Positions 1 to 9,331 of a DNA stretch of 64,000 bases are shown one piece after another. The position numbers were made by a program, and so were the translations under genes. Source of the stretch: Methanohalobium evestigatum Z-7303 (GTDB lineage Archaea > Halobacteriota > Methanosarcinia > Methanosarcinales > Methanosarcinaceae); NCBI RefSeq assembly GCF_000196655.1, contig NC_014253.1, positions 558,001 to 622,000 of the forward strand. Reading direction: 5' to 3'. Position 1 is the first letter of the stretch; the number at the start of each line of letters is the position of its first letter. Below the pieces are notes generated by a model, which was given only the letters and a program-made list of their open reading frames with translations, was not told the DNA's origin and did not search any database.

Positions 1-1
1 T

Positions 2-463
2 CCAATGATATTAAACCACCGACAGGATGTCCAGTTTGTTTTTATTGGAGAAGGGGATATGCGCAGTCATTGTGAATATCTTGCAGAAACACTGGGTGTT
101 TCAGATTCATGTCATTTCCTCGGATATGCATCTGATGAAGCTGCCATTGACTGGTATAATGCCTGTAATGTTGTGTGTATGCCCAGCCGTAATGAACCGT
201 TTGGAATTGTCGTTCTTGAAGCATGGGATGCGGGTAAACCTGTAGTTGCCAGTGATGCTGTAAAACTCGTGGACAATTTCAAAAACGGTGTGGTTGTTTA
301 CAAATATCCAGAATCCATTGCTTGGGGAGTAAATTATGTAGTTGACGGATTAGGTGATGATTCAATGGGTAATTTTGGAAGAGAACTGGTAGAAACCAAA
401 TACAACTGGACTACCATAGCAGTGGGTACACTGGAGGTATATAACAGGGTTATACAGGTTTAA
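2..463 (+). CDS. Glycosyltransferase family 4 (GT-B), C-terminal part
   Basis: This is the C-terminal nucleotide-sugar-binding half of a GT-B glycosyltransferase; the N-terminal half lies before the window. The reading frame is open from base 2. The segment contains a Rossmann-type stretch (FVFIGEGDMR), then SRNEPFGIVVLEA, the E-x7-E pattern typical of family 4 enzymes, followed by GKPVVASD. Family members transfer sugars to lipids, glycans or small molecules at the cytoplasmic membrane face; the substrate cannot be told from this piece. Its last four bases overlap the end of the convergent DUF2150 gene. Confidence 0.85.
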   Translation, partial: PMILNHRQDVQFVFIGEGDMRSHCEYLAETLGVSDSCHFLGYASDEAAIDWYNACNVVCMPSRNEPFGIVVLEAWDAGKPVVASDAVKLVDNFKNGVVVYKYPESIAWGVNYVVDGLGDDSMGNFGRELVETKYNWTTIAVGTLEVYNRVIQV

Positions 464-1098
464 ATCGGTTCAAAATCTCCGCTACCATCATCTTCTTTAT
501 AGCTATCTGCCCCTACCATAGCAGCAGCAATTGAATCGATTCCATCCAGCCATTCTGCAACCAGACCATATGGAAGCTCATCGAATATATTCTCGGGTAA
601 TTGCTCTCCTCCTATCACCCGTGCTCCGGTTTCAGCTATAAACTGCATTGCTACTTGGAGGTCTTCAGAGTCCTCAGCATCAACTGCCGCTTTTATCAGT
701 TCATCAATTTTTGCTTCTTTATCATATTCATCCATGATATAAACTTCACATGCAGCAATTGCTGCCATAAGTGACGTTTGTAATGACTCTATCATAAGGT
801 CAATATCTTCTGAGATGGAATCTATTTCTTCAAGGACAATTTCACGAATTTGGGATATAATATCGAGTGTATCTTCTTTTGAGAGGATATTTCTTTCGTA
901 TTGTGCAATTACTTTAAGACATGCAAGTATTACATCATCCTGCATATAGACAAAAATTGCACTTTCTTTTTCGGTCTCCTCATCAGATTCCTTGAATTCA
1001 AAACCGCTTTCTTTAACCTTGTTTATCCAGTTATTCCAGCGCTTTTGTGTATAAAATTCATTATTTACGTGTTCTTTTTGTGCACTTGAGTTTGGCAT
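460..1098 (-). CDS. DUF2150 family protein
   Basis: A 212-residue, acidic, largely helical soluble protein that matches my recollection of the DUF2150 family, which is conserved in Methanosarcina-type methanogens and has no assigned function. It has no signal peptide or membrane segment. The centre (about residues 60-150) is predicted helical with many Glu and Asp, and the C-terminus is DDGSGDFEPI. It is transcribed alone, convergent with the glycosyltransferase and ending 4 bases inside it. A function cannot be inferred from the context. Confidence 0.7.
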   Translation of the reverse strand: MPNSSAQKEHVNNEFYTQKRWNNWINKVKESGFEFKESDEETEKESAIFVYMQDDVILACLKVIAQYERNILSKEDTLDIISQIREIVLEEIDSISEDIDLMIESLQTSLMAAIAACEVYIMDEYDKEAKIDELIKAAVDAEDSEDLQVAMQFIAETGARVIGGEQLPENIFDELPYGLVAEWLDGIDSIAAAMVGADSYKEDDGSGDFEPI

Positions 1099-1190
1099 TT
1101 GTTAACCTCAAAAGTGTTTTTTCTACTTTTATTATTCGATATTTTTGTTTTAATACTAAAATATAATCGTCAATTTGATTTGATTATAGA

Positions 1191-1640
1191 TTACAAACTA
1201 AGTTCTACCTTTTTTAGTGATTTCCCACGCAGACACTCATCTACATCATCCATCACATTAACAATTGTACATTTATCTCCGCTTTTTAATCCTTTTGGAT
1301 AACAGTAACCATAAAATTCGCAGTTAATTTCACTGCATTTAATCGGTTCAAAGTTTATTTTGGCTCCGGGAACTGCCTTTTTTGACTCGATTGTAGCCAC
1401 AACAGGTGTTCTGGAAACTTCCACAACCATAACACCCTGGTCATGTAAGTAACATCCATGAACTGTACCATTACGGATTTTTTCTACTCTATACTTACGC
1501 CCTGCTTCAAGATTGTTACAGGTACCCTTAATTTTACAACCACTGCAATCTGGAGATTCACCCCAGTATATAAATTCCTGACCTTCTTTTGCAAGTCTGC
1601 AACCTACAAGTGTCACTTTAGTGCTTTCATTATTCACCAT
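1191..1640 (-). CDS. UPF0179 family cysteine-rich protein
   Basis: A 149-residue protein of the archaeal UPF0179 family. It carries several cysteines arranged as likely metal-binding pairs: CSGCKIKGTC near residues 32-41, and CSEINCEFYGYC near residues 102-113. The family is nearly universal in euryarchaeal methanogens but has no known activity. A zinc- or FeS-binding role is inferred only from cysteine spacing. It sits between DUF2150 and egsA on the same strand with its own AT-rich upstream region. Confidence 0.75.
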   Translation of the reverse strand: MVNNESTKVTLVGCRLAKEGQEFIYWGESPDCSGCKIKGTCNNLEAGRKYRVEKIRNGTVHGCYLHDQGVMVVEVSRTPVVATIESKKAVPGAKINFEPIKCSEINCEFYGYCYPKGLKSGDKCTIVNVMDDVDECLRGKSLKKVELSL

Positions 1641-1676
1641 TTAATCACCGATTAGCGTTAACAATCAAAAATATAT

Positions 1677-2747
1677 TCATGAAATTACCTTAGTGGTCTT
1701 TGCTACTGCTTCTGCCGCATCACGTGTCAAACCACTTGTTCCAAGTATTGTATATCTTTCCTGACGAATTGTATGCGAAATAAGGAGAGCCTCTATTATA
1801 TATTTATCTTCAACGCCCAGTTCTTCTGCTGTTGTAGGCGCTCTTATTTTTTTGAGTCCATCACGAATCATCTGCCAGTCTCCGCCATGCAGATACATCA
1901 TCATTATTGTACCCACCCCGCATTGCTCACCGTGAAGAGCCGACCCAGGTGCTATTGAATCAAGTGCATGGCTAAACATATGTTCAGAGCCTGAAGCAGG
2001 TCTCGATGACCCGGCAATACTCATTGCAACTCCACTTGAAACCAGCGCTTTTACAACCAAACGGGCTGAACTTTCAAGTTCCGGTTTTATTGAATCCGCA
2101 GAATCAATCAAAATTTTTGCCGTCATACGGGATAGAGAAGCAGCATATTCACTGAATGATTCATTTTTTAACCGGCTTGCCAGTTCCCAATCAAGAACTG
2201 CTGTGTAATTTGATACTATGTCACCACAACCCGCTGCAAGTAATCGGTAGGGTGCATTTGCTATTATTTCAGTATCAGCCACTACCGCCATGGGAGCGTT
2301 TGATTGTATGGATGTGGTTTTTGAATCATGGATAATTGAAGCTCTTGAAGAAACAATACCATCATGTGATGCTGCTGTTGGTACGCTCAAAAACGGTATA
2401 TCCAGTTCAGTAGCCGCCAGTTTGGCTATATCGATAGAGTTTCCACTTCCCACACCGAGCAAGTAATTAGAGCCGTATTTCATTGCTTCATCTTCTACCC
2501 GTCTGACTTCATCCATAGTAGCGGAACTGGAGGTATACATCTCAACACTTCGACCCTTATCCTCAAGTTCATCATGAACAATGTCTCCTGCTATTTTTCT
2601 GGTACTATCACCTGTCACTATCAGTGCGTTATCTCCAAGTTTCAAATCATTACAGACATCTGTAATATCATTGATTACTCCTGTCCCAACTACCACATCT
2701 CTGGGAAGTTGCATCCATTTGGTCTCTCCGTGTTTATCCTGAATCAA
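1677..2747 (-). CDS. egsA: sn-glycerol-1-phosphate dehydrogenase
   Basis: This enzyme reduces dihydroxyacetone phosphate to sn-glycerol-1-phosphate, the backbone of all archaeal membrane lipids. It is 356 residues long, the usual family length. Visible hallmarks are the NAD(P)-binding loop [12 protein letters not shown] (about residue 97), [26 protein letters not shown] with a zinc-ligand histidine, and LHGEQCGVG with a second. These place it in the iron/zinc-dependent alcohol dehydrogenase fold with glycerol and 3-dehydroquinate dehydratase-like relatives. It is a single gene divergent from the DUF63 membrane protein at 2867. Confidence 0.96.
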   Translation of the reverse strand: MIQDKHGETKWMQLPRDVVVGTGVINDITDVCNDLKLGDNALIVTGDSTRKIAGDIVHDELEDKGRSVEMYTSSSATMDEVRRVEDEAMKYGSNYLLGVGSGNSIDIAKLAATELDIPFLSVPTAASHDGIVSSRASIIHDSKTTSIQSNAPMAVVADTEIIANAPYRLLAAGCGDIVSNYTAVLDWELASRLKNESFSEYAASLSRMTAKILIDSADSIKPELESSARLVVKALVSSGVAMSIAGSSRPASGSEHMFSHALDSIAPGSALHGEQCGVGTIMMMYLHGGDWQMIRDGLKKIRAPTTAEELGVEDKYIIEALLISHTIRQERYTILGTSGLTRDAAEAVAKTTKVIS

Positions 2748-2866
2748 GATTATACCTGCGAACGAATTTTTATATTATAACATATTATTCAATCCCTATT
2801 AATAGAATTGCCGAAAGCTATTACTTCCTGCATTAATTATAAATTTGACAATAGATAAGTGATATA

Positions 2867-3718
2867 ATGAACTCATTTATAGATAATATTTGGGAATTTA
2901 TTCAAAACTATTACATAGACCCGATTATATTTGATACAGGTTACAACCCGGTAAATACCATCACATGGGCAATATTTTTGGGTATTTTTTTATTCGGTGT
3001 AATCAAATTATTTAAAAGGCTCAATATTTCGGTTGATGATAGGTTTATCCTGTCAATTATACCATTTATACTTGCCGGGTCATCACTGCGAGTAGTGGAA
3101 GATGCAGGTATATTTAATGCTCCTGTCAATTATCTACTGATTACACCTATTATCTATTTCTTAGTTTTTGCTATTGTTATTTTGACATTGGTTGTTTCAA
3201 AGTGGCTGTATAATAAAGAATTTATCAAAGACTATCACATATTAGTTGCCAGCATAGGTTCATTGTGGTTTATCTTTAACGTATCAATTCTGTTATATTT
3301 TGAAAATGTCGTTAATTTATATGTCCCGTATTTCGTGATTGGTGCCGCCACTTTACTGGTATTTATCGTGTACAAAATCCTGAAATATAGTGGATTGGAT
3401 ATACTATCCACCAACTTGAATTTTGCCATCATGTGGGCTCATCTGCTGGATGCATCGTCCACTATTGTTGGTATTGACCTTTTGGGATACCATGAAAAGC
3501 ATGTAGTCCCATCATACCTGATAGAACTTACAAACACTGCAACAGTTATGTATCCGCTAAAAATATTAATCTTTATACCAGTATTATATATACTTGACAG
3601 TTATTTCAACGAAGACAGGGAATCAAGAAACTTAAAAACCTTTGTAAAAATAGTTATACTTATCCTTGGACTTGCACCTGCATGCCGTAATACTATCCGA
3701 ATGACTCTTGGAATCTGA
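2867..3718 (+). CDS. DUF63 family integral membrane protein
   Basis: A 283-residue polytopic membrane protein with about seven hydrophobic helices, matching the archaeal DUF63 family. The acidic/His-containing signatures SSLRVVEDAG (about residue 69) and MWAHLLDASSTIVGIDLLGYHEKH (given here only as its start MWAHLLDASS, about residue 187) are typical and conserved, and might form an active site inside the membrane, but no activity is established. It lies 5 bases before a SpoIIM-like membrane gene, so the two are probably cotranscribed. Confidence 0.8.
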   Translation: MNSFIDNIWEFIQNYYIDPIIFDTGYNPVNTITWAIFLGIFLFGVIKLFKRLNISVDDRFILSIIPFILAGSSLRVVEDAGIFNAPVNYLLITPIIYFLVFAIVILTLVVSKWLYNKEFIKDYHILVASIGSLWFIFNVSILLYFENVVNLYVPYFVIGAATLLVFIVYKILKYSGLDILSTNLNFAIMWAHLLDASSTIVGIDLLGYHEKHVVPSYLIELTNTATVMYPLKILIFIPVLYILDSYFNEDRESRNLKTFVKIVILILGLAPACRNTIRMTLGI

Positions 3719-3723
3719 TTAGC

Positions 3724-4332
3724 ATGAACGCCTTAAGTAAAAGGATCAGAATCGATTATGCAAAAAGCTACCTTAATTCAATAAGTTTCTACTTATTAAT
3801 AATTGTAGCATTGTTTATCTCTTCCATTATAATTGGTGCTGTTTATTCATCGATGAACCCAGAAATTGCACAGCAATCCATGGAAGAGTTCAGAAATATG
3901 ATTGATTTTATTAAAAGCCTACCACCATATGCAATCATGCTTTTTATATTTGTCAACAACACCGTAAAAACACTGATTGCATTGCTACTTGGTATTGGTT
4001 TTGGTATAATACCCTTTGCGTTTATAGCATATAACGGATACATTATAGGCATATTCGGATTTATTACAGCAATGGAAAAGGGTCTGTTTTATCTGGTGAC
4101 CGCTCTATTACCACACGGAATTATAGAACTACCGATGGTGTTTATATCCGCTGCTATTGGACTGAAACTAGGGCATGAAATGTTTAATTCGGTTACCGGT
4201 CGAAAAGCCAATATAAAGGAAGAATTGTCAAGAGGTATCAGATTTTATTTTTACTGGATTGTTCCTTTATTATTTGTCGCTGCAGCAGTAGAGACATTTA
4301 TTACCCCTACACTAATACAGTTAATACTATAA
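3724..4332 (+). CDS. SpoIIM-like (DUF95) membrane protein
   Basis: A 202-residue membrane protein of the stage II sporulation protein M / DUF95 family, with about five membrane helices and the family signatures NNTVKTL and LPHGIIELP. In archaea the family is unrelated to sporulation and has no proven function; some members sit beside membrane-shaping or transport genes. It follows the DUF63 gene by 5 bases on the same strand. Confidence 0.8.
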   Translation: MNALSKRIRIDYAKSYLNSISFYLLIIVALFISSIIIGAVYSSMNPEIAQQSMEEFRNMIDFIKSLPPYAIMLFIFVNNTVKTLIALLLGIGFGIIPFAFIAYNGYIIGIFGFITAMEKGLFYLVTALLPHGIIELPMVFISAAIGLKLGHEMFNSVTGRKANIKEELSRGIRFYFYWIVPLLFVAAAVETFITPTLIQLIL

Positions 4333-4403
4333 AATCAATCCATCCATTGCTTTCAAAAATACAACAGCATCAAACAAAATAAAAAACATGACCGAGGTTA
4401 AAA

Positions 4404-5555
4404 ATGATTGACAGAAAACAAATCATGGACATAGTCAACGACTATGATGCAGATAATATAAAAGTCGGCACAGTTGGTTCTCACTCCGCACTGGATGTCT
4501 TTGATGGTGCGGTCGAAGAGGGGTTTAACACTTTTGCCGCCTGCAAATCGGGACGAGAAAAAACCTATAACCAGTATTTTAAAGCTAAAAGAGACTCTGA
4601 AGGTAACGTTATAAGAGGCATAGTGGATGAAGCTTCTGTATTTAGTAGATTCGATGATATTCTGAATCACCAGCAAAAACTGGTAGACGATAATGTATTA
4701 TTTGTTCCAAATCGGTCATTTACAACCTACTGTGGTATTGAAAATGTGGAAAACAACTTTAAAGTCCCACTTGTAGGAAGCAGAAATTTGTTAAGAAGTG
4801 AAGAAAGGGGCATGGACTATGATTATTACTGGATTCTGGATAAAGCAGGTCTCCCATATCCAGAAAGAGTGAACAAACCGGAAGATATCGATGAACTGGT
4901 AATGGTTAAACTTCCACATGCTGTTAAAACTTTAGAACGTGGGTTCTTTACTGCTGCATCATATGAAGAATACCTTGATAAAGCAAACAACCTTCTCGAC
5001 CGAGGCATAATCACCCAAGATGCACTTGATAATGCCGTAATTGAAAAATATATAATCGGTCCTGTGTTCAATTTTGATATGTTTTATTCACCGATAGAAG
5101 ATGAAATGAATAAACTTGAACTGCTGGGTATCGACTGGAGGTTTGAAACAAGTCTTGACGGTCATGTACGCTTACCTGCTCCTCAGCAAATGACCCTTTC
5201 CGAACATCAGATGAATCCAGAATATACTGTTTGCGGACATAATTCCTCCACTCTGAGAGAATCATTGTTGGATAAAATCTTTGAACTGTCAGAAAAATAT
5301 GTAGAAGCTACACAGAAATATTATGATCCCGGTATAATTGGTCCTTTCTGCCTGCAGACATGTATCGATAAAGACCTGAATTTCCATATCTATGATGTAG
5401 CTCCAAGAATCGGGGGAGGTACAAATGTCCATATGTCGGTTGGACATTCCTATGGAAACACACTATGGCGCAAACCGATGAGTACCGGCAGACGTGTGGC
5501 TTTTGAAATCAAAAGAGCTATTGAAACAGAACAGCTCGATAAAATAGTTACATAA
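4404..5555 (+). CDS. purP: FAICAR synthetase (ATP-grasp), purine biosynthesis
   Basis: PurP ligates formate to AICAR using ATP to give FAICAR, replacing the folate-dependent PurH step of bacteria and eukaryotes. The 383-residue protein has the N-terminal DUF1246 part, starting with VGTVGSHSALDVFDGA, and the ATP-grasp DUF1297 part with DFYD-like metal site sequence YDVAPRIGGGTNVHM near the C-terminus. The start ATG is preceded by GAGGT. A terminator-like hairpin follows at 5564. Single-gene transcription unit between membrane genes and the aIF2-gamma operon. Confidence 0.94.
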   Translation: MIDRKQIMDIVNDYDADNIKVGTVGSHSALDVFDGAVEEGFNTFAACKSGREKTYNQYFKAKRDSEGNVIRGIVDEASVFSRFDDILNHQQKLVDDNVLFVPNRSFTTYCGIENVENNFKVPLVGSRNLLRSEERGMDYDYYWILDKAGLPYPERVNKPEDIDELVMVKLPHAVKTLERGFFTAASYEEYLDKANNLLDRGIITQDALDNAVIEKYIIGPVFNFDMFYSPIEDEMNKLELLGIDWRFETSLDGHVRLPAPQQMTLSEHQMNPEYTVCGHNSSTLRESLLDKIFELSEKYVEATQKYYDPGIIGPFCLQTCIDKDLNFHIYDVAPRIGGGTNVHMSVGHSYGNTLWRKPMSTGRRVAFEIKRAIETEQLDKIVT

Positions 5556-5563
5556 TTTAAAAT

Positions 5564-5595
5564 AATTTGTGAACCACCCCACTCACAAATTTTTA
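5564..5595 (+). terminator. Hairpin terminator after purP
   Basis: A 9-bp perfect inverted repeat (AATTTGTGA at 5564-5572 and TCACAAATT at 5583-5591) with a 10-base loop is followed by a run of T, just after the purP stop. This looks like a transcription terminator; in archaea the T-run alone may be the active part. Confidence 0.6.
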
Positions 5596-5648
5596 ATATT
5601 TATCTGTATTTAATAAAAGCAGAAAAAATACCAAAGAAAAATATATAG

Positions 5649-5671
5649 ATGGTTAAACCATTTATATTTAA
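5649..5671 (+). promoter_or_regulatory. Palindrome and TATA box before the aIF2-gamma operon
   Basis: A perfect 13-base palindrome, ATGGTTAAACCAT (5649-5661), abuts TTTATATTTAA, a good archaeal TATA box. With the start codon at 5792, a leader of roughly 90-100 bases is implied. The palindrome is placed where a repressor or activator could contact the TBP/TFB region. No regulator is known from the window. Confidence 0.4.
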
Positions 5672-5791
5672 GGCAGTGGCATTATATATTATAAGAAGGT
5701 AAACACAAACTTTAAATGAAGTCATTTTAGTTTATTAATTCCGTTCTTAGTTATTACTATCATTTTATCACCATATGGAGGAAATTAAAAA

Positions 5792-7024
5792 TTGAGTCAA
5801 CCTTGCGTTAATATCGGACTGGTAGGTCATGTTGATCATGGTAAAACTACGCTTGTCAGAGCGTTATCAGGTATTTGGACAGATAGACACAGCGAAGAAA
5901 TGAAAAGAGGCATATCCATCAGACTGGGGTATGCTGATGCTACCCTTAGAGAATGTTCTGATTGTCCAGTTCCAAATTGCTATACAGTAGAAAATACATG
6001 CCCAGAATGTGACAGTGAAACAACCGAACTGAGAAAAATTTCTTTTGTCGATTCTCCAGGGCATGAAACTTTGATGGCTACTATGCTTTCAGGTGCAGCC
6101 ATAATGGACGGGGCTGTACTCGTGATTGCTGCCAATGAAAAATGTCCGCAACCACAGACAAAAGAACATCTAATGGCTTTGAATATAATCGGTATTAAAA
6201 ATATCATTATAGTCCAAAATAAGATAGACCTTGTCACAAGAGACAAGATGGTTGAACATTACCATCAGATAAAAGATTTTGTCGCAGGTACTGTCGCTGA
6301 AGATGCTCCAGTGATACCTATATCCGCCCAGCAGAATATAAACATCGATGTTCTTATAAAGGCTATGGAAGATATTATTCCTACTCCTGTTTATAAACTG
6401 GATAAACCTGCCAGAATGTTTATCGCAAGGTCTTTTGACATCAACAAACCGGGATACTCCATAGATAAAATATCAGGCGGTGTTATCGGAGGAACTCTTA
6501 AAGACGGTAAATTGAACTCAGGGGACGAACTGGAAATCCGACCAGGACGTAAGGTTGAAAGTGAAGGTTCTGTAAAATGGGAACCAATAACAACCAATGT
6601 ATCAATGCTGCTTGCTGGAACTGAAAGGCTTGAAGAAGTAACCCCTGGAGGGTTAATTGCTGTAGGCACCACACTTGACCCATCTCTTACAAAGAGTGAT
6701 TCTTTAACCGGTCAGGTTGCAGGTGAACCCGGTAATCTACCACCTACTCATCACTCATTAAAACTGGAGCTCCATCTTTTTGATAAAATTGTTGGTGTTA
6801 CTGAAGAAACAAACGCGGATATCGGCAATATAAAAACCAGTGAACCTCTCATGCTGAATGTTGGTACTGCAACCACTGTTGGTATAGTTACAAGTGCAAG
6901 GTCGGATGTTGCAGAGGTAAAACTTAAAAGACCAGTGTGTGCAGAAGCGGGTTCGATGGTTGCTATCAGCAGACGAATAGGGTCACGATGGAGACTTATA
7001 GGTGCTGGAGCAATTAAACCTTGA
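5792..7024 (+). CDS. eif2g: Translation initiation factor aIF2 gamma subunit
   Basis: The GTPase core of archaeal IF2, which carries initiator Met-tRNA to the small ribosomal subunit. The 410-residue protein shows GHVDHGKTT (G1), a zinc knuckle with CSDCPVPNC and CPEC, DSPGHE (G3), NKID (G4), then two beta-barrel domains. The start is TTG at 5792, chosen because ATGGAGGAAATT provides a strong ribosome-binding site and the protein then begins MSQPCVNIG as in relatives. It heads an operon with the PIN gene overlapping its stop. Confidence 0.97.
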   Translation: MSQPCVNIGLVGHVDHGKTTLVRALSGIWTDRHSEEMKRGISIRLGYADATLRECSDCPVPNCYTVENTCPECDSETTELRKISFVDSPGHETLMATMLSGAAIMDGAVLVIAANEKCPQPQTKEHLMALNIIGIKNIIIVQNKIDLVTRDKMVEHYHQIKDFVAGTVAEDAPVIPISAQQNINIDVLIKAMEDIIPTPVYKLDKPARMFIARSFDINKPGYSIDKISGGVIGGTLKDGKLNSGDELEIRPGRKVESEGSVKWEPITTNVSMLLAGTERLEEVTPGGLIAVGTTLDPSLTKSDSLTGQVAGEPGNLPPTHHSLKLELHLFDKIVGVTEETNADIGNIKTSEPLMLNVGTATTVGIVTSARSDVAEVKLKRPVCAEAGSMVAISRRIGSRWRLIGAGAIKP

Positions 7025-7389
7025 AGGTGATTATCGATACAAACGCACTAATGATACCGGTTCAGTTCAATGTTGATATATTCCAAGAACTGAAACGTCT
7101 GGGATATAACAAATTCCTTGTTCCAAAAGCGGTATTAAATGAACTCGACACACTGGTGAAAAAATCAAAAGGTTCGGATAAAGCTGCTGCAAAAGTTGCA
7201 TGTTCATTAGGGAACAAATGTGAAATTATTAACCAGACTGGTATAGCCGATGAAGTGATAATCAAACTTGCAAATGAACTGGATTCTGCTGTGCTTACAA
7301 ATGATATCGAACTTAAAAAAAGATTAATAGATAAAAATATACCAGTCATCTATTTACGTCAGAAAAACCGGCTGGAAAAAACACCATAA
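7021..7389 (+). CDS. PIN-domain protein (FCF1-like archaeal ribonuclease)
   Basis: A 122-residue PIN domain protein. The N-terminal [12 protein letters not shown] gives the first acidic metal ligand, NELDTL a second, and [10 protein letters not shown] the third region. Archaeal PIN proteins next to aIF2-gamma are thought to act in rRNA processing, related to eukaryotic Fcf1/Utp24, rather than as toxins; no antitoxin gene is present here. The start is TTG at 7021, overlapping the aIF2-gamma stop in a TTGA junction, so translation is probably coupled. Confidence 0.85.
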   Translation: MKVIIDTNALMIPVQFNVDIFQELKRLGYNKFLVPKAVLNELDTLVKKSKGSDKAAAKVACSLGNKCEIINQTGIADEVIIKLANELDSAVLTNDIELKKRLIDKNIPVIYLRQKNRLEKTP

Positions 7390-7475
7390 TGCAGTTTACA
7401 ATAAATTTAAGTAGAGTATATTAAATCCAGACGAATTAAAACTTTAATCGAAACCACATTTGCCGGAGAGAAAAA

Positions 7476-8042
7476 ATGTATAAAAAAATGAAACTTGTAG
7501 ACACGGTGCGCATATCACCCGACAGACTGGGAGATGATGAAACACTCAGTGTTAAAGATGCGCTAAAAAACAAGTTAGAGGGGAGAATTGATAAGAAAAA
7601 TGGCTCTATTGTTGCTATTACTGATATAGAATCAATAGGTGAAGGCCACATTATAATGGGCGATGGTGCTGTGTATTATGATGTAACTTTCAAAGCGATT
7701 GTATTCATGCCTATGATGCAGGAGGTCATTGAAGGAAAAGTCGTAGAAATTGTGGATTTCGGTGCTTTTATTAGCTTTGGTGCAATGGATGGTCTCCTTC
7801 ATGTCAGCCAGATTACCGATGACTTCATGTCCTATGACGGCAAAAATGCAAGACTTATAAGCAAAAATAGTAACCGTGCACTTGCAGAAGGTGATTATTT
7901 AAGAGCCCGTATCGTTGCAGTCAGTATAAATGAAAGAGACCCAAGAGAAAGTAAAATAGGTCTTACAATGCGCCAAGTTGGTCTTGGACAGTTCCAGTGG
8001 CTTGAAGAAGAACGTCAGGCTACAGCAAAAGCTGTTGAATGA
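7476..8042 (+). CDS. rpo7: RNA polymerase subunit Rpo7 (E')
   Basis: Rpo7 pairs with Rpo4 to form the stalk of archaeal RNA polymerase, binding nascent RNA. The 188-residue protein has the N-terminal RNP-like tip domain (MYKKMKLVDTVRISPDRLG) and the C-terminal S1/OB RNA-binding domain (EGKVVEIVDFGAFISFGAMDGLLHV). Length matches the family. It is followed 22 bases later by spt4, the conserved archaeal order. The start ATG has CCGGAGAG upstream. Confidence 0.95.
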   Translation: MYKKMKLVDTVRISPDRLGDDETLSVKDALKNKLEGRIDKKNGSIVAITDIESIGEGHIIMGDGAVYYDVTFKAIVFMPMMQEVIEGKVVEIVDFGAFISFGAMDGLLHVSQITDDFMSYDGKNARLISKNSNRALAEGDYLRARIVAVSINERDPRESKIGLTMRQVGLGQFQWLEEERQATAKAVE

Positions 8043-8064
8043 TATTTACCGGAGGTTTTTATAA

Positions 8065-8250
8065 ATGAGCGAACAGGTTTGTCGGGAATGCCATAGAATT
8101 ACTCTCAACCAAGTCTGTCCTGTATGCGGTTCAAGTAACCTTAGTACTGACTGGAGTGGACTTGTTATAATCATTGACCCAAAAAAATCCAAAATCGCAG
8201 AAAAAATCGGAATAGAAATGCCGGATAAATACGCTTTAAAGGTGCGATAA
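8065..8250 (+). CDS. spt4: Transcription elongation factor Spt4 (RpoE'')
   Basis: A 61-residue zinc-ribbon protein with CRECH and CPVCGS cysteine pairs, the archaeal Spt4. With Spt5 it clamps RNA polymerase on DNA and raises processivity. It follows rpo7 and is followed two bases later by the dephospho-CoA kinase gene. The ribosome-binding site GGAGGTTTT is strong. Confidence 0.94.
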   Translation: MSEQVCRECHRITLNQVCPVCGSSNLSTDWSGLVIIIDPKKSKIAEKIGIEMPDKYALKVR

Positions 8251-8252
8251 TA

Positions 8253-8834
8253 TTGGGATCTCAGATTATATTACCTGAAAAATTTCGCCCAACATTGCGC
8301 AAATATTTTGGGGAGCTTTTTCTGGGTACAGGTAATGACACCATCAAAAAAATGGAGCAACAGCTCAAAAACTCCACAAAACTTATATCTGTAGGTGATG
8401 TTACTACATTCCACTTAATTGAATCTGGAATTATTCCAGATGTCTATTTAATCGACAACCGGACAAATCGCAAACCTACACCCGATCGTGTTGATAAAAA
8501 TCATAGATTTACACAGGTAACTGTAGATAATCCATCAGGTACTATAACCGAAGATCTGGTTAACAATATAGAAAACGCTGTATTATCTGACAAAAATGTG
8601 AGAATATTTGTCAATGGTGAAGAAGATCTGGCAGCTCTGCCGGCAATTTTGTTGGCACCAATAAATTCAATTGTTCTTTATGGACAACCCGGCGAAGGTG
8701 TAGTACTGGTCGAAATCACCGAATCAAAAAAAGAAGAAATAAGAGATTTAATGAACAACATAATTGAATTCCAAAACACCAACAATAGTCTTAACAAATT
8801 AAGGAGGAAATTAAATGGAAATAAAAATAAATGA
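8253..8834 (+). CDS. GTP-dependent dephospho-CoA kinase (DUF359)
   Basis: A 193-residue protein of the DUF359 family, shown in Thermococcus to be the GTP-dependent dephospho-CoA kinase that finishes archaeal coenzyme A synthesis. Family features visible are VGDVTTFHLIESGIIPDVYLID (its start VGDVTTFHL, about residue 47), IDNRTNR, and NGEEDLAALPAILLAP near residue 125. The start is TTG at 8253, giving MGSQIILPEKFRP; the gene reads on 20 bases into rps24e, suggesting coupling. Confidence 0.9.
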   Translation: MGSQIILPEKFRPTLRKYFGELFLGTGNDTIKKMEQQLKNSTKLISVGDVTTFHLIESGIIPDVYLIDNRTNRKPTPDRVDKNHRFTQVTVDNPSGTITEDLVNNIENAVLSDKNVRIFVNGEEDLAALPAILLAPINSIVLYGQPGEGVVLVEITESKKEEIRDLMNNIIEFQNTNNSLNKLRRKLNGNKNK

Positions 8835-9114
8835 AGATACCCACAATCCACTGCTAAATAGAAGGAAAATCGATTTTACAATAAAATTTGATGGAGCAAC
8901 CCCTTCAAGGAACGAAATCAAAAACAAACTTGCAGCCATGATGGATATATCATCAGAATTGATAGTTGTCCAGGATATAGACAATCAATATGGCAAAAAA
9001 GAAGCAAGAGGATATGCTAAAATATACGATGATGCTAACACTTTAAAATCTGTTGAATGCGACTACATTATTGAAAGAAATAAACCCCCAGAAGAAACAG
9101 AATCTGAAGCATAA
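8815..9114 (+). CDS. rps24e: Ribosomal protein S24e
   Basis: A 99-residue small-subunit ribosomal protein starting MEIKINEDTHNPLLNRRK, with the conserved RGYAKIYDD stretch. It overlaps the preceding kinase gene by 20 bases, with AGGAGGAAATTAA as its ribosome-binding site. It is directly followed by rps27ae, the universal archaeal pairing. Confidence 0.95.
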   Translation: MEIKINEDTHNPLLNRRKIDFTIKFDGATPSRNEIKNKLAAMMDISSELIVVQDIDNQYGKKEARGYAKIYDDANTLKSVECDYIIERNKPPEETESEA

Positions 9115-9125
9115 AAGGTGATTAA

Positions 9126-9278
9126 ATGGCAAATGTATATGAATATTATAAAGTAGATGGCGACAACATCGAAAGAACACACCAGTTCTGTCCAAGATGC
9201 GGTGTGGGCGTATTTCTTGCCGAACACAAGGACAGATTGAGTTGCGGAAAATGTGGATACACCGAATTCAAAAAATAA
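9126..9278 (+). CDS. rps27ae: Ribosomal protein S27ae
   Basis: A 50-residue zinc-finger ribosomal protein. The frame from ATG at 9126 ends at TAA 9276-9278. Cysteine pairs FCPRCG and SCGKCGY, spaced by 15-16 residues, are the S27ae zinc site. It follows rps24e by 11 bases with AAGGTGATTAA upstream and closes the operon before a terminator hairpin at 9290. Confidence 0.94.
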   Translation: MANVYEYYKVDGDNIERTHQFCPRCGVGVFLAEHKDRLSCGKCGYTEFKK

Positions 9279-9289
9279 TTATCCAAGTC

Positions 9290-9326
9290 ATCACAACTAT
9301 TTAAGGTTGTGATACACCCATTTTTT
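9290..9326 (+). terminator. Hairpin terminator after rps27ae
   Basis: An 8-bp perfect inverted repeat (ATCACAAC 9290-9297 with GTTGTGAT 9306-9313) and a following TTTTTT run sit between rps27ae and the convergent ferritin-like gene. It could end transcription from the left. Confidence 0.6.
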
Positions 9327-9331
9327 AAATA

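Noticed and set aside
901-1302. Plus-strand hydrophobic frames opposite DUF2150 and in the adjoining gap
   Set aside because: They arise from AT-rich complement sequence and have no start signals.
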